Shown: positions 1 to 11,916, counted from the stretch's first letter. The stretch: 64,000 bases of DNA from Candidatus Pelagibacter sp. (GCA_002689925.1 NZIO01000010.1:1-64000); one strand, 5' to 3'. Program-made: numbers and translations. The notes: generated by a model not told the origin, from the sequence alone.

Positions 1-636
1 AGAAGAAACTATATCATTGAGATATTTCAATGATGAATGGCTTTCTATTATTTCTAAAGTATTTTTTATATTATGGATTTGGTGATCACAAAAATTTTTA
101 TTATAACTGCTTAAATTTAAAAATAATTTATGATATGAATAAATAATTTTTTTAATTAATTCATTTTTATTTATCTTTATTTCAGTTTCATCAAAAATAT
201 TGCCAGTTTTAATTTTATCAATTTTAGGATTTGAAAATAAATTAATACCTATACCTACAATTAAATAATTGTGGTTATTTTTTTTAATAGTTTCTTGAAG
301 TATACCACAACATTTTTTATTATTAATCAATATATCATTGGGCCATTTAAAAGTTAATTCACAATTTTTACAATATTCTCTAATAATATCGTAAATTATT
401 ATTGGGTTAATAAAATAAAATTCATCAAAACTAGGATAATTTTTTTTTAAAGGAAAAAAAATTGTACTTAACAGATTATCTTTTTTTGATAACCATTTTT
501 TACCATATGTTCCTCTGCCCTTTTTTTGATTAAATGTATTAATGAAACCATTATTAATATTTCTATTATTAATAAAATTTATAGCTTTATCATTAGTGCT
601 ATCTACATTTAAAAAGTTATAAATTCTAAATATCAT
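1..636 (-). CDS. birA: Biotin--[acetyl-CoA-carboxylase] ligase, partial
   Basis: Attaches biotin to the carboxyl carrier protein of acetyl-CoA carboxylase through biotinyl-AMP; the target AccB is encoded at 49 kb in this window. The frame is open for 212 codons from an ATG at 636 and runs off the left edge, so the C-terminus is missing. Visible family motifs are KKGRGTYGKKW (the GRG biotinyl-AMP loop, about residues 38-48), KWPNDILINNKKCCGIL (about 97-113) and VGIGIN (about 127-132). There is no N-terminal helix-turn-helix, so it should be a ligase only and not a repressor. The start overlaps the nuoN stop by one base (TAATG), placing it as the last gene of the nuo transcription unit. Confidence 0.9.
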   Translation of the reverse strand, partial: MIFRIYNFLNVDSTNDKAINFINNRNINNGFINTFNQKKGRGTYGKKWLSKKDNLLSTIFFPLKKNYPSFDEFYFINPIIIYDIIREYCKNCELTFKWPNDILINNKKCCGILQETIKKNNHNYLIVGIGINLFSNPKIDKIKTGNIFDETEIKINKNELIKKIIYSYHKLFLNLSSYNKNFCDHQIHNIKNTLEIIESHSSLKYLNDIVSS

Positions 637-2048
637 TAATAAAATTTAATTGCTGAGACCAAATTTATCAACGATGAGGGATTTATAAAATACAGACCTA
701 AAAAAACACATGTTATAAACAGTACCATTTTTGCACCATAATTTTTAATTTCATCAAATTCTTGAGTAGCTTTATCAAAGTAAATAACTTTAATTATTCT
801 TAAATAATAGAACGCTGAAATTACCGTAGATAGTAAGCCTATAATAGCTAATAAATACATTTCAGATTTTATTACAGCCATAAATATATAAAATTTAGCA
901 AAAAAACCTGCAAGTGGTGGTATTCCTGCTAGAGAAAATAATAAAATTAACAAAGCAAATCCTATTAAAGGGTGATTTTTAGATAGTCCTGATAGTTCCT
1001 TAATATCTTCATTAAATATGTTTTTCTTTTTTAATAAAAATAATGATGAAAAAATTCCTAAGTTCATTACTGAATATATAATTATATAAATTATTGTACT
1101 TTGAATTCCTTCAGATGTACCTGTAGATATACCAGCTAATGCATATCCCATATGACCAATTGAACTGTAAGCTAAAAGTCTTTTAATATTTATCTGCCCA
1201 ATTGCTGCTATAGAAGAAAAAACCATAGAAGCAATAGATAAAAAAACAAGAATTACTTGCCAGCTTTCAATAACATTAATAAACGGCACATACATAAACC
1301 TAATAAATACTGTCATAGCAGCAATTTTAGGAACTATGGCAAAAAAACTTGTAATTGATGTTGGGGAGCCTTCATAAACATCAGGAGCCCACATATGAAA
1401 AGGAACAGCTGAAATTTTAAATGCAAGACCAACTAAAACAAAGACTAATCCAAAAATAGTTCCTAAATTAGAATTATCAATATTATTTGCAATAATATTA
1501 AAGTTAACAGAAGAATTAAATCCATATATCAAAGAACAGCCATAAAGTAATAATCCAGATGATAAAGCACTTAAAACAAAAAACTTTAAACCAGCTTCTG
1601 TAGATTTTAAATTATTTCTATTAAATGAAGTCAAAACATACAAAGACAAGGATTGAAGTTCTAAAGCCATATAAAAAATAATCAAGTCATTTGAGCTAAT
1701 CATAATAATTATACCTAATAAAGCTGTCATTATTAAAATGGGGTACTCAAATTTATTAATTTTTGTTAAAATAACATATTGATTTGATATTACTAAAACT
1801 AATAAACAAAATGATACTGAAAGTATCTTCATAAGTTTTGATAAATCATCAATTATAAAACTATTATTAAATATTTTTTGAACTTCATTGGGCTGATTGT
1901 AGATTAACAAAATTACTAGAAATAAAGTTATATAAGTAAAATTCAAAACTATTTTAAAACTATTTTTAAAAAAAACGCCTATAATCAAAGAAATTAAAAT
2001 AGAACTGCTTAAAAATAGTTCAGGAATTATATATTCTATATTGTTCAT
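636..2048 (-). CDS. nuoN: NADH-quinone oxidoreductase subunit N
   Basis: Antiporter-like membrane subunit of respiratory complex I, part of the proton-pumping arm in the inner membrane. It has 470 residues, about 14 hydrophobic segments and the Proton_antipo_M core with AYSSIGHMGYALAG near residue 300 and the upstream KISAVPFHMWAPDVYEG stretch with conserved His, Trp and Asp. Length is normal for NuoN. It is the last nuo gene, one base from nuoM, and its stop overlaps the birA start. Assignment as N rather than L or M rests on its position at the operon end and its shorter length. Confidence 0.96.
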   Translation of the reverse strand: MNNIEYIIPELFLSSSILISLIIGVFFKNSFKIVLNFTYITLFLVILLIYNQPNEVQKIFNNSFIIDDLSKLMKILSVSFCLLVLVISNQYVILTKINKFEYPILIMTALLGIIIMISSNDLIIFYMALELQSLSLYVLTSFNRNNLKSTEAGLKFFVLSALSSGLLLYGCSLIYGFNSSVNFNIIANNIDNSNLGTIFGLVFVLVGLAFKISAVPFHMWAPDVYEGSPTSITSFFAIVPKIAAMTVFIRFMYVPFINVIESWQVILVFLSIASMVFSSIAAIGQINIKRLLAYSSIGHMGYALAGISTGTSEGIQSTIIYIIIYSVMNLGIFSSLFLLKKKNIFNEDIKELSGLSKNHPLIGFALLILLFSLAGIPPLAGFFAKFYIFMAVIKSEMYLLAIIGLLSTVISAFYYLRIIKVIYFDKATQEFDEIKNYGAKMVLFITCVFLGLYFINPSSLINLVSAIKFY

Positions 2049-3575
2049 TTAATTATTGCCTTCTGTGGTGGACTTCCAAAAGGCAGAGTCATTAAGATGA
2101 TAAATCAAATTTTGCTCATAATTATAAATTATATTATCAATTGTTGGACTAATTGTTTTTAATAATGGGTCTGGATAAAAACCAAAAAAAATAATTAAAG
2201 AAGCTAAAGAAACAAAAACAAAAATTTCTTGTTTGTTGAGATCAGCTAAATTTTTTAGTGACTCATTAAGGTCACCAAAAACAACACGCTTATATAACCA
2301 TAACATATAAGCAGCAGCTAAAACTACACCAGTAGAAGCTAATACAGCTACCACATAATTAACTTGAAATACTCCAAATAAAACTAATATTTCTCCAACA
2401 AAACCACTTGTGCCTGGCAAGCCTAAAGATGCAAGGGTGAAAATCATGAAAAATAAAGCATATTTTGGCATTATATTTACTAAACCACCATAAGATGAAA
2501 TTTTTCTAGAACTATATCTATCATAAACTACACCTACGCATAAAAATAATGCAGCAGATATTAATCCGTGACTAAACATTTGAAAAATACTTCCTTCTAA
2601 ACCTTGTTTAGTTAAGCTAAAAATACCAATAGTTACAAATCCCATATGTGCAACTGAAGAATATGCAATCAATTTTTTCATATCCTCTTGCATTAAAGCA
2701 ACTAATGAAGTGTAAATTATTGCAATTATACTTAATGTATAAATAAATGGTGTAAAAAATTCTGACGCTACAGGAAACATTCCAATCGAAAATCTTATAA
2801 AACCATAGCCAGCCATTTTTAAAAGTATTGCAGCTAAGATAACAGAACCAGCAGTTGGGGCCTCAACATGAGCATCAGGTAACCAAGTATGAAAAGGCCA
2901 CATTGGAAGTTTAACAGCAAAAGAGCAAAAGAAAGCTAACCATAATAAATACTGATAATCTTTAAAAATTTTTATTTCATAAAGTTTAATAATATCAGTA
3001 GTATTAGTTATCCAAAAGATTGAAATTATTGCAATTAACATTAAAACTGAGCCTAGTAATGTATAAAGAAAAAATTTAAAAGCAGAATAAACTCTTCTTT
3101 CTCCTCCCCATATACCAATAATTAAAAACATTGGTATTAAACCAGCCTCAAAAAACAAATAAAAAATTATTAAATCTAAAGAACAAAAAACACCAATTAT
3201 AAGAGTTTCCATTATTAAAAAAGAAATTAAAAATTCTTTAATTCTAAATTTGATACTAGAACTTCCAGAAATAATGCAAATAGGAGTTATAAAAGTTGTT
3301 AATAATAAAAAAACTAAAGAAATTCCATCAATACCAATTTTAAAATTTACAAAACCATTTATCCAATTTTTTTCTTCTATAAATTGAAAGTCAGATGTAT
3401 TAAAATCAAATTTAAACCACAAAAATAAAGTTAAAAGAAAAGTAATAAGAGAAGTAAATAAAGCAACATTTTTACAATTCCTATGTATATTCTCACTATT
3501 TCCTTTTGTAATTAATATAAAGAATGAACCTAATATAGGCAGAAGTATCAAGAATGATAAAATTGGTAATTCCAT
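2049..3575 (-). CDS. nuoM: NADH-quinone oxidoreductase subunit M
   Basis: Second antiporter-like, proton-translocating subunit of complex I. It has 508 residues and about 14 transmembrane segments. Conserved features are the LPMWPFHTWLPDAHVEAPT region near residue 225 and AYSSVAHMGF near residue 305, which carry charged residues of the proton channel. It abuts nuoN with no gap and lies 2 bases downstream of nuoL, as expected for the L-M-N order of alphaproteobacterial operons. Confidence 0.97.
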   Translation of the reverse strand: MELPILSFLILLPILGSFFILITKGNSENIHRNCKNVALFTSLITFLLTLFLWFKFDFNTSDFQFIEEKNWINGFVNFKIGIDGISLVFLLLTTFITPICIISGSSSIKFRIKEFLISFLIMETLIIGVFCSLDLIIFYLFFEAGLIPMFLIIGIWGGERRVYSAFKFFLYTLLGSVLMLIAIISIFWITNTTDIIKLYEIKIFKDYQYLLWLAFFCSFAVKLPMWPFHTWLPDAHVEAPTAGSVILAAILLKMAGYGFIRFSIGMFPVASEFFTPFIYTLSIIAIIYTSLVALMQEDMKKLIAYSSVAHMGFVTIGIFSLTKQGLEGSIFQMFSHGLISAALFLCVGVVYDRYSSRKISSYGGLVNIMPKYALFFMIFTLASLGLPGTSGFVGEILVLFGVFQVNYVVAVLASTGVVLAAAYMLWLYKRVVFGDLNESLKNLADLNKQEIFVFVSLASLIIFFGFYPDPLLKTISPTIDNIIYNYEQNLIYHLNDSAFWKSTTEGNN

Positions 3576-3577
3576 TT

Positions 3578-5500
3578 TTATGTTAAGATTAGATAAGTTA
3601 ATAAAACAGAAAGACCAATTAACATTATAAAAGCATATTGGTAAATATAGCCACTTTGAAATTCTCCTGCTTTAATTGAAAAAAACTTAATGACTTTTGA
3701 TAATCCATTAGGTCCAAAACGGTCAATAATATTTATATCAATACTTTTCCAAAAAAAAGTACCTATTTTTTTTATATTAGATATAAATAAAAAATTATAA
3801 ATTTCATCTATGTACCATTTGTTTAAAAATAAATCATATAAGAATTTACCTTCTGGTTCACTTTTTGAAGTTAGTTGATTTAAAATATTATTATTTTTAA
3901 TAAAAAAGTAATAGGACAAAGGTATTGAAAAGATTACTAACAACGGTGTTGTAATTAAAAACCATAATGGTGGATGTTCTATATAAATTGATTTTATAAA
4001 GAAAATCGACTCATTCCAAAATTGATTATGATTTTCACCTATAAAAGTTTCAAAAAATAGATAACCTGAAAAAACTGCTCCAATAGATAATAGTGCTATT
4101 GATACTAACATTGTTTTAGATGACTCATGAATTTCTTGAAATTTAATCTTTTTGTTTTTATACTCACCATGAAAAGTTTTAAAGAAAAGCCTCCATGAAT
4201 ATAATGATGTAAGAAAAGCTGTAAATATCGCAACAAAACAAACAAAATTTCCAATTGTTGAATTTTTTGAAAATGCAAATTCAATTATTGCATCTTTTGA
4301 AAAATATCCTGATAAAAAAGGGAAGCCAGTTAACGAAAGTGTGCCAATTAACATAAAAACCCATGTAAATGGAATTTTTTTCCAAACACCTCCCATCAAG
4401 TTAATATTTTGTTCATCATTAAATGAGTGAATTACAGATCCAGCTCCTAAGAATAGAAGAGCTTTAAAAAATGCATGTGTGAAGAGATGAAATATTGCTA
4501 AATGATACGCTCCTATTCCTACTGCAAAAAACATATATCCTAGTTGACTACAGGTAGAATAAGCAATAATTTTTTTAATATCGTTTTGTGCTAAAGCAGT
4601 AGTTGCAGCAAAAAAAGCTGTAATCATCCCTATAACAGCAATTACATTTAGTGACATTGGAGAGAATTCAAATAAAGGTGAACATCTAACTATTAAAAAA
4701 ACACCTGCTGTTACCATGGTAGCAGCATGAATTAAAGCTGATACAGGAGTTGGTCCTTCCATAGCATCTGGCAACCAGGTATGGAGGAGAAATTGTGCTG
4801 ATTTACCCATAGCACCAATAAATAATAAAATACATATAATAGTAATTAAATTAAAATTAATACCAAATAGATTAATTACTTTATTTTCATATAAAGAAAC
4901 TTGATTAAAAACTTCATCATAATTAACTGAACCAAAAATAAAGAATATTAAGAATATACCTAAAGCTAAACCAAAATCTCCTACTCTATTTACAATAAAT
5001 GCTTTAATAGCTGCAACATTAGCTGAGTTTTTTTTATACCAAAAGCCTATTAAAAGATAAGAACATAGCCCAACGCCCTCCCAGCCAAAAAATAATTGTA
5101 AAAAGTTATCTGCGGTAATCAAGACTATCATGCAAAAAGTAAATAATGACAAATAAGACATAAATCTTGGTCTATGAGGATCATGGCTCATATAACCAAT
5201 TGAATATAAGTGAACTAGTGTGGAAATTAATGTAACTACAACTAACATTACTGATGTAAGTGCATCAATTTTTATTGACCAATTTATTTTTAATGAGCCA
5301 GATTCAATCCATGTGAATATTTCTTTATGAGAAGAAAATTCAAAAAAAATAACTTTATAAAAAATTATTAAAGACAAAAAAGCTGCCAAAAAAATGAATA
5401 AAGTGGAAATTATTTCAGTAAATCTTGATCCTAAGTATTTACCAAAAAAGCCAGCAATAAACGCTCCAAAAAGTGGAAAAAATACTATTGCCAAATCCAT
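3578..5500 (-). CDS. nuoL: NADH-quinone oxidoreductase subunit L
   Basis: Largest antiporter-like subunit of complex I, carrying the C-terminal lateral helix that runs along the membrane arm. It has 640 residues: an N-terminal Proton_antipo_N region (about residues 65-120, with IGYMSHDPHRPRFM), the channel domain with LLHTWLPDAMEGPTPVSAL near 240 and AYSTCSQLGYMF near 315, then an extended C-terminal hydrophobic part. It follows nuoK by 3 bases and is followed by nuoM after 2 bases. Confidence 0.97.
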   Translation of the reverse strand: MDLAIVFFPLFGAFIAGFFGKYLGSRFTEIISTLFIFLAAFLSLIIFYKVIFFEFSSHKEIFTWIESGSLKINWSIKIDALTSVMLVVVTLISTLVHLYSIGYMSHDPHRPRFMSYLSLFTFCMIVLITADNFLQLFFGWEGVGLCSYLLIGFWYKKNSANVAAIKAFIVNRVGDFGLALGIFLIFFIFGSVNYDEVFNQVSLYENKVINLFGINFNLITIICILLFIGAMGKSAQFLLHTWLPDAMEGPTPVSALIHAATMVTAGVFLIVRCSPLFEFSPMSLNVIAVIGMITAFFAATTALAQNDIKKIIAYSTCSQLGYMFFAVGIGAYHLAIFHLFTHAFFKALLFLGAGSVIHSFNDEQNINLMGGVWKKIPFTWVFMLIGTLSLTGFPFLSGYFSKDAIIEFAFSKNSTIGNFVCFVAIFTAFLTSLYSWRLFFKTFHGEYKNKKIKFQEIHESSKTMLVSIALLSIGAVFSGYLFFETFIGENHNQFWNESIFFIKSIYIEHPPLWFLITTPLLVIFSIPLSYYFFIKNNNILNQLTSKSEPEGKFLYDLFLNKWYIDEIYNFLFISNIKKIGTFFWKSIDINIIDRFGPNGLSKVIKFFSIKAGEFQSGYIYQYAFIMLIGLSVLLTYLILT

Positions 5501-5503
5501 AAA

Positions 5504-5815
5504 TTAACCTTTCATTGAGTTGATATCTTCAACTTCAATTGAACCTTTGTTTCTAAAAAAAATAACGATTATAGCTAAGCCTATAGCAGCTTCAGCAGCA
5601 GCAACTGTTAAAATGAATAAAGTAAAAATTTGCCCTGTTAAATCATTTAAGTAAACAGAAAAGGCTACTAAATTAATATTTACTGCTAGTAAAAGAAGTT
5701 CAATGCTCATTAAAATAACAACAACATTTTTTCTATTTAAAAAAATTCCAGCAATCCCTATAGAAAAAATTATTGATGAAAGAATTAAATAATTTGCTAA
5801 ATTAAAACTAATCAT
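5504..5815 (-). CDS. nuoK: NADH-quinone oxidoreductase subunit K
   Basis: Small membrane subunit of complex I, 103 residues and three transmembrane helices. It carries the conserved buried glutamates of the family, in [10 protein letters not shown] (helix 2) and [10 protein letters not shown] (helix 3), which form part of the proton path. The start lies inside the end of nuoJ (8-base overlap), suggesting translational coupling. Confidence 0.96.
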   Translation of the reverse strand: MISFNLANYLILSSIIFSIGIAGIFLNRKNVVVILMSIELLLLAVNINLVAFSVYLNDLTGQIFTLFILTVAAAEAAIGLAIIVIFFRNKGSIEVEDINSMKG

Positions 5816-6428
5816 CTATTTTTACACCTCTATTTTTTTCTACATCAACTAAAGAAATAGAACTTTTCTTTTCTCTTGAAATTTGAGAAAAAACATTTTG
5901 TCTTTTAATTGAATCTCTTTTAGTGTGGGTTAATACAATAGCACCGACCATTGCTACAAGAAGAATCATTCCAGATAATTGAAATATATGAATGTAATCA
6001 GTATAAATAATTGATCCTAAGGATTCTGTATTGGAGATTTCTGTATCTAGAGTTAATTTATTGGAAATTTTAAAATTATTAATATAATCAATTTCACTAA
6101 AAACTAACAAAAGTTCAATAAAAATTATTGAAGAAATTAAACCTCCAAAAGGTAAGTATTCTTTAAATCCTTTTTTAAAAACTGGTAAATTGACATTAAG
6201 CATCATCACAACAAATAAAAATAAAACTGCTACAGCCCCTACATAGACTATTAACATAATCATTCCTAAAAATTCTGCACCGATCATGATAAATAAGCAT
6301 GCTATTGTAATAAAATCTAAAATTAAAAAAAAAACTGAATGGACGGTGTTTTTTGAAAGTGTGACCATTAAAGATGCAATTATGGCTATAAAGGAAAAGA
6401 AGTAAAAAAATAAATCGTGTATAATCAT
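5808..6428 (-). CDS. nuoJ: NADH-quinone oxidoreductase subunit J
   Basis: Membrane subunit of complex I with five predicted helices in 206 residues. The conserved third helix, [20 protein letters not shown], is present near residues 58-77; its centre is the pi-bulge region known from complex I structures. The last 45 or so residues are polar and basic and probably cytoplasmic. The gene sits 1 base downstream of nuoI and overlaps nuoK by 8 bases. Confidence 0.95.
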   Translation of the reverse strand: MIIHDLFFYFFSFIAIIASLMVTLSKNTVHSVFFLILDFITIACLFIMIGAEFLGMIMLIVYVGAVAVLFLFVVMMLNVNLPVFKKGFKEYLPFGGLISSIIFIELLLVFSEIDYINNFKISNKLTLDTEISNTESLGSIIYTDYIHIFQLSGMILLVAMVGAIVLTHTKRDSIKRQNVFSQISREKKSSISLVDVEKNRGVKIDD

Positions 6429-6429
6429 T

Positions 6430-6915
6430 TTATCTATAGGGGCTGTCTTTTTTTATGTTTTCAGCTAAAATATTTTCCCATCTATCACCATTCTCTAAGA
6501 GTTTGTTTTTGTCATAATACAATTCTTCTCTTGTTTCTGTGCTAAACTCAAAATTTGGCCCTTGAACAATTGCATCTACAGGACATGACTCTTCACAAAG
6601 ACCGCAATAAATACATTTAAGCATATCAATATCGTATTTTGTTGTTTTTCTACTGCCATCTTCTCTAGGTTCTGATTCTATTGTAATTGCTTGAGCTGGG
6701 CATACAGCCTCACATAATTTACATGCAATACATCTTTCTTCACCATTTGGATAACGTCTTAATGCATGCTCTCCTCTAAATCTTGGGCTAATTTTTCCTT
6801 TTTCAAAGGGGTAATTGATAGTTTTTTTTTCTTTAAAAATTTCACATGTTGCAATAAATAATGCTGAAATGAACTCAGTAAGAAAAATAGTTTTAAGAAA
6901 ACGTTGTATATTCAT
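6430..6915 (-). CDS. nuoI: NADH-quinone oxidoreductase subunit I (2x[4Fe-4S])
   Basis: Ferredoxin-like subunit of the hydrophilic arm that binds clusters N6a and N6b and passes electrons to NuoB. The two cluster motifs are [12 protein letters not shown] (about residues 61-72) and [12 protein letters not shown] (about 100-111). An amphipathic N-terminus anchors it to the membrane arm. At 161 residues it matches the alphaproteobacterial and mitochondrial TYKY subunit. It is 8 bases downstream of nuoH. Confidence 0.97.
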   Translation of the reverse strand: MNIQRFLKTIFLTEFISALFIATCEIFKEKKTINYPFEKGKISPRFRGEHALRRYPNGEERCIACKLCEAVCPAQAITIESEPREDGSRKTTKYDIDMLKCIYCGLCEESCPVDAIVQGPNFEFSTETREELYYDKNKLLENGDRWENILAENIKKDSPYR

Positions 6916-6923
6916 AATCTAAA

Positions 6924-7925
6924 TTAATTATTCATTGGGAGTTTATCAAAATAAAATAAAAAACTTGCAGTTAAAATTAACCATATTAAAGAAAATGGTA
7001 AAAAAACTTTCCAACCTAGTCTCATTAATTGATCATATCTATATCTAGGAACTACAGCTTTTACTAAAGCAAACAATATAAATAAAAAAAGTATCTTTAA
7101 TATCATCCATAATGGACTTGGTATCAAGTTTAAAGGATAAATATTTATTGGTGATAACCATCCACCTAAAAAAAGTATGGATCCCATAGCACACATTAAT
7201 AAAATATTAGCATATTCACCGAGCCAAAACATTGCATACATCATTCCAGAATATTCAGTTTGATATCCAGCAACTAATTCAGCTTCTGCTTCGGGTAAAT
7301 CAAATGGTGGTCTATTAGTTTCTGCTAATGCCGAAATGAAGAAGACAACAAACATAGGAAACAATGGTAATACAAACCAAACATTTTTTTGTGCTTGAAC
7401 AATATCAACTAAATTTAATGAACCTACACATAATAAAACATTAATAATAATTATACCTATAGAAACCTCATAAGAAACCATTTGAGCAGCTGATCTAATT
7501 GCTCCAAGAAAAGGATATTTTGAATTTGATGCCCAGCCACCCATTATAATTCCATAAACACCAAGTGAAGAAACTGCAAATAGATATAAAATACCAACAT
7601 TTATATTTGACAATACTAGTTCTTCACTAAAAGGTATTACAGCCCAAGCTACTAATGCAAGAGTCATAGTTACAATTGGAGCTAAAATAAATATAACTTT
7701 ATTGGCAGAAGATGGAATTATTATTTCTTTGAATATATATTTTAATGCATCAGCTAATGATTGAAGCAATCCAAATGGTCCTACAACATTAGGTCCTTTT
7801 CTTTTTTGAACAAATGCCCATATTCTTCTATCTAGCCATACAATTAAAGCTACAGAAACAAGAACGGGTAACAATATGAATAATATTTTATAAACCTCTA
7901 AAAATAAACCAGTTAAATAAATCAT
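6924..7925 (-). CDS. nuoH: NADH-quinone oxidoreductase subunit H
   Basis: Membrane subunit at the junction of the two arms of complex I, forming much of the quinone-access chamber. It has 333 residues and about eight helices. Signatures are [18 protein letters not shown] near residue 30 and [20 protein letters not shown] near 197, with the conserved acidic loop. It lies between nuoG (8 bases upstream) and nuoI (8 bases downstream). Confidence 0.97.
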   Translation of the reverse strand: MIYLTGLFLEVYKILFILLPVLVSVALIVWLDRRIWAFVQKRKGPNVVGPFGLLQSLADALKYIFKEIIIPSSANKVIFILAPIVTMTLALVAWAVIPFSEELVLSNINVGILYLFAVSSLGVYGIIMGGWASNSKYPFLGAIRSAAQMVSYEVSIGIIIINVLLCVGSLNLVDIVQAQKNVWFVLPLFPMFVVFFISALAETNRPPFDLPEAEAELVAGYQTEYSGMMYAMFWLGEYANILLMCAMGSILFLGGWLSPINIYPLNLIPSPLWMILKILFLFILFALVKAVVPRYRYDQLMRLGWKVFLPFSLIWLILTASFLFYFDKLPMNN

Positions 7926-7933
7926 AAGTAATT

Positions 7934-9991
7934 CTATTTTCCATTCTTAATATTATTTTTTAAAAAGGCTTGCTTACATTCGTTCATAGTTTTAGATGAT
8001 CTTGCAATAGGATTTGAATGATAGTAATCAAAATCATTTATTAAAATTTTATTATCAAAAAAAGATACTTCATTAATTTTAATATTTTTTTCATTGTATT
8101 GAGGTAATTCATCTATTACTTGAGAAAGGCCAAATTCTTCATACAAATTTCTAGTTAATTCTTTCTCATTTTCAAAGCCTATATTTTTTTTCATCTTAAC
8201 TGAAATTTCTTTTAATATTTTCCAATCTTCTTTTGCTTCACCAGGGGGGTAGCTAGCTCTATAAGTTTTTTGTAGCCTTCCCTCAAGATTCATAAATGAT
8301 CCGTTTTTTTCAGTATAAGCTGCTCCTGGTAAAATTAAATCTGCAGCATTTGCACCTTTGTCACCATGGCTACCTTGATAAACAACAAACATATTGTCAT
8401 TTTTTTTAAACTTTATTTCATCCGCACCTAGTAGATATAAAAATTTAAATTCATTATTTTCAAGTTTATCAAAAAATATGAAATTATTATTGTTGTTAAT
8501 TGAATAAACTCCAAGTGTTATTGCACCCACTCTAGAAGCTTGTTGAGTTAAAACATTTAAAGCATTCCAGTTTTTATTTATAAAATTATTTTCATGTAAA
8601 AATTTTTTTACACTTTCAAATATGTATTCTCCAGATTTACTATTTAAAGCAGACTCTCCTATTATTATCATAGGTTTTTTTGCTTTTTTAATTTTATTAC
8701 TTAAACTAGTGTTTCCTAAAACTAGTTCTCTTAAAACAGTTGTATCTGATCCAATAGATTTATAAGGATAAGTAAGGTTGCCGGGATCCCCTATTGTGTA
8801 TATTTCTGTTTTATTATTTAAATAAGCTTTTCTAATTCTTGAATTTACAATTGTAGCTTCAACTCTAGGATTTGACCCTATTAAAATAATTAAATCACTT
8901 TCTTCAATTCCATTAATAGAACTATTAAAAATATAATTGATTTTATCAGTAGGGTTAATATAAGTTTTAGTGTTTCTGCATTCTAAATTGTTACTATCAA
9001 GACAGTTATTAAAAAACTTTTTAAAAGCAAAGATCATTTCTAAATCATTTAAATCACCTGTTACACCAGCTATTTCTTTTGGATCAAATAACTTTAATTT
9101 TGCATTAATAGTATCTATTGCTTTTTCCCATGATATTTTTTTAAATTTGCCGTTCTCTTTAATAAGTGGTGAATCTAGTCTTTGTTTTGAAAGACCATCA
9201 CAAGCATAACGTGTTTTGTCAGAAATCCATTCTTCATTAATGTTTTCATTTATTCTTGGTAGAATTCTTTTTACCTCCCATCCTAGAGTGTCTACTCTTA
9301 TATTTGAACCTACTGCATCCATCACATCTATAGATTCTGTTTTTTTTAATTCCCATGGACGAGCTTCAAATGCATAAGGTTTGGATGTAAGAGCACCAAC
9401 GGGACAAAGATCAATTACGTTAGCAGACATTTCAGATGTCATAGATTTTTCTAAATATGTTGTGATTTCCATATTCTCTCCTCTTCCTATAGCTCCTAGT
9501 TCTGTGACGCCGGCAACTTCTGAAGCAAATCGTATACATCTAGTGCAATGAATACATCTAGTCATTTGAGTTTTGATTAAAGGGCCCATATACTTTTCTT
9601 TTACTTCTCTTTTGTTTTCTAAGTATCTAGATTTATCAAAACCATAAAACATTGATTGATCTTGCAAATCACATTCTCCCCCCTGATCACAAACAGGGCA
9701 ATCTAGTGGGTGGTTAGTTAATAAAAATTCCATCACACCTTTTCTTGCTTTATCAACTAATTTTGTATTTGTTTTTATGTTCATGCCTTCGGTAGCAGGC
9801 ATGGCACAAGAAGCTATAGGTTTAGCTGATTTTTCTAATTCAACTAGACACATTCTGCAATTTCCAGCTATAGAAAGTCTTTCGTGGTAACAAAATCTTG
9901 GAATCTCAGCACCAGCAATTTCACAAGCTTGAAGAACTGTCATACCTTCTTCAAAATCTATTTCTTGGTTATTAATAATAATTTTAGGCAT
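7934..9991 (-). CDS. nuoG: NADH-quinone oxidoreductase subunit G
   Basis: Iron-sulfur subunit that relays electrons from NuoF through N1b, N4 and N5. From the N-terminus there is a plant-type ferredoxin domain (CYHE, then CRMC, then SCAMPA), the His-Cys3 motif [19 protein letters not shown] near residue 103, a 4Fe-4S motif CIHCTRC with a later CPVGAL, and a molybdopterin-oxidoreductase-like domain without obvious cofactor residues. At 685 residues it is of the short type seen in alphaproteobacteria and mitochondria (75-kDa subunit), not the long E. coli form. Its start overlaps the nuoF end by 8 bases. Confidence 0.96.
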   Translation of the reverse strand: MPKIIINNQEIDFEEGMTVLQACEIAGAEIPRFCYHERLSIAGNCRMCLVELEKSAKPIASCAMPATEGMNIKTNTKLVDKARKGVMEFLLTNHPLDCPVCDQGGECDLQDQSMFYGFDKSRYLENKREVKEKYMGPLIKTQMTRCIHCTRCIRFASEVAGVTELGAIGRGENMEITTYLEKSMTSEMSANVIDLCPVGALTSKPYAFEARPWELKKTESIDVMDAVGSNIRVDTLGWEVKRILPRINENINEEWISDKTRYACDGLSKQRLDSPLIKENGKFKKISWEKAIDTINAKLKLFDPKEIAGVTGDLNDLEMIFAFKKFFNNCLDSNNLECRNTKTYINPTDKINYIFNSSINGIEESDLIILIGSNPRVEATIVNSRIRKAYLNNKTEIYTIGDPGNLTYPYKSIGSDTTVLRELVLGNTSLSNKIKKAKKPMIIIGESALNSKSGEYIFESVKKFLHENNFINKNWNALNVLTQQASRVGAITLGVYSINNNNNFIFFDKLENNEFKFLYLLGADEIKFKKNDNMFVVYQGSHGDKGANAADLILPGAAYTEKNGSFMNLEGRLQKTYRASYPPGEAKEDWKILKEISVKMKKNIGFENEKELTRNLYEEFGLSQVIDELPQYNEKNIKINEVSFFDNKILINDFDYYHSNPIARSSKTMNECKQAFLKNNIKNGK

Positions 9992-11315
9992 TATCCTTTT
10001 CTAAAAGATGTTGATCAATTAAATATGGAACTTTTGTTTCTTTTTTAATTAAAGGTTCTTCAAAACATCTTTTTTCAATTTCTTTTCTAAAATGCTTTAG
10101 CAGCCCTTGAATTGGCCAAGCAGACCCTTCTCCAAAAGCACAAATAGTATGTCCTTCAATTTGTTTTGTGACATCAGATAAAATATCTATTTCGTTATAC
10201 GTTGCTTCTCCTTTTGACATTCTTTCTAGAATACGCCACATCCAACCAGATCCTTCTCTACAAGGAGTGCACTGACCACAACTTTCATGTTTATAAAATC
10301 TTGCTATTCTTGCAAAACATTTAATAATATCTTGATCATTATTTATAACAACAATTCCAGCTGTTCCTAAGCCACTTCCAACTTTAATTAAAGAGTCAAA
10401 GTCCATATTAATAGTATCACAAATTGACTTTGGCAAAAGAGGCATTGAAGAACCACCTGGAATAACAGCTTGTAAATTTTGCCATCCCCCAACAACTCCA
10501 CCTGCATGTTTTTCTATTAATTCTTTTAATGAAATTCCCATTTCTTCTTCAACATTACAAGGATTGTTAACATTTCCAGAAATACAAAAAATTTTTGTTC
10601 CAGTGTTTTTTGGTTTTCCTAAAGATGAAAACCATTTAGCACCTTTCTTTAAAATAGTTGGAATGACAGCTATAGTTTCAACATTATTAACAATTGTGGG
10701 ACACCCATAAAGACCTACTAATGCTGGAAAAGGAGGTTTTAATCTAGGTTGACCTTTTTTTCCCTCAATACTTTCTAACAATGCTGTTTCTTCACCACAA
10801 ATATAAGCGCCTGCTCCTCTATGAATATATATATCAAGATCCCAGTTTGACCCACAAGCATTTTTACCAATAAATTTTTTTGCGTATGCTTCTTCAATTG
10901 CTTTTTCTAAAATTTTGCTTTCATTAAAATACTCTCCTCTTATATAGATATAACAAGTATGTGCATTAACAGCGAAACTTGCTAATAAAATTCCTTCTAT
11001 TAATTTTTGTGGTTCAAATTTTATTATATCTCTGTCTTTGCAAGTTCCTGGCTCAGATTCATCAGCGTTTATAACTAAATAATGTTCTCTTGAACCTACG
11101 TTTTTTGGAGCAAAAGATAACTTCAAACCTGTTGGAAATCCAGCTCCACCCCTTCCTCTTAATTCAGAATCTTTAACTTCATTAATTATCCATTCTTTTC
11201 CTTTTTTAATTAACTCTTTTGTTCCGTTCCAATCACCTCTCTTTAAAGATGACTCTAAATCAGAACCTAAGTCATTGTATAAGTTTTTAAAAATTCTATC
11301 TTTATCACTTAGCAT
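9984..11315 (-). CDS. nuoF: NADH-quinone oxidoreductase subunit F (NADH/FMN-binding)
   Basis: Catalytic entry subunit of complex I: oxidises NADH, carries FMN and cluster N3. It has 443 residues. Seen are the glycine-rich loop [12 protein letters not shown] (about residues 54-65), the FMN region [19 protein letters not shown] (about 167-185) and the N3 ligands [12 protein letters not shown] (about 345-356) with a further Cys about 40 residues on. It overlaps the end of nuoE by 11 bases, so translation is probably coupled. Confidence 0.97.
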   Translation of the reverse strand: MLSDKDRIFKNLYNDLGSDLESSLKRGDWNGTKELIKKGKEWIINEVKDSELRGRGGAGFPTGLKLSFAPKNVGSREHYLVINADESEPGTCKDRDIIKFEPQKLIEGILLASFAVNAHTCYIYIRGEYFNESKILEKAIEEAYAKKFIGKNACGSNWDLDIYIHRGAGAYICGEETALLESIEGKKGQPRLKPPFPALVGLYGCPTIVNNVETIAVIPTILKKGAKWFSSLGKPKNTGTKIFCISGNVNNPCNVEEEMGISLKELIEKHAGGVVGGWQNLQAVIPGGSSMPLLPKSICDTINMDFDSLIKVGSGLGTAGIVVINNDQDIIKCFARIARFYKHESCGQCTPCREGSGWMWRILERMSKGEATYNEIDILSDVTKQIEGHTICAFGEGSAWPIQGLLKHFRKEIEKRCFEEPLIKKETKVPYLIDQHLLEKDNA

Positions 11316-11916
11316 TAATTGTTTCCAATAAAGTTTTTCTATTTTTTTCGGGTGCTGAATTTTTTCTATTTCTATATGATCCTGGTTTTGGTAATTTATC
11401 GATCATTAAGTCTTTTATTATTTTTTCTGCACTTTTTTCATCTAAATCTTCAAAATAATTATCATTAATCTGCATCATAGGAGCGTTTACACAAGCTCCT
11501 AAACATTCAACTTCAACCCACGAACATTTTTTATTTTTAGATATTTGATTTTCTTTTTCAGAAATGTATTTTTTACAAACATCAACTATTTTAGATGAGC
11601 CTCTAATCATGCAAGGTGTTGTTGTACAAACTTGAACAAAATAATCTCCTACAGGAGCTAAGTTGTACATAGAATAAAAAGTTGCAACTTCATATACTTT
11701 AATATACGGCATATCTAATAACGCAGCTATATACTTAATAGCAACTAGAGGTATCCAATTATTGTTCTGACTTTGAGCTAAAGATAAAAGTGGCATAACA
11801 GAACTTTGTATTTTTGTTTTTGGATATTTTTTTAATATTAAATCTTTTATTAAAAGATTTTCTTTTGTAAATTCAAAAGAATCTGGTTGATTTGCAGCAA
11901 CATTTTTTATGCTCAT
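11305..11916 (-). CDS. nuoE: NADH-quinone oxidoreductase subunit E ([2Fe-2S] N1a)
   Basis: Thioredoxin-fold subunit that binds cluster N1a and pairs with NuoF. The four ligands are C97 and C102 (CTTTPC) and C138 and C142 (CLGAC). Its 203 residues include a polar C-terminal tail of about 40 residues, as in other alphaproteobacterial forms. Start and nuoD stop form an ATGA overlap (11913-11916). Confidence 0.96.
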   Translation of the reverse strand: MSIKNVAANQPDSFEFTKENLLIKDLILKKYPKTKIQSSVMPLLSLAQSQNNNWIPLVAIKYIAALLDMPYIKVYEVATFYSMYNLAPVGDYFVQVCTTTPCMIRGSSKIVDVCKKYISEKENQISKNKKCSWVEVECLGACVNAPMMQINDNYFEDLDEKSAEKIIKDLMIDKLPKPGSYRNRKNSAPEKNRKTLLETINAK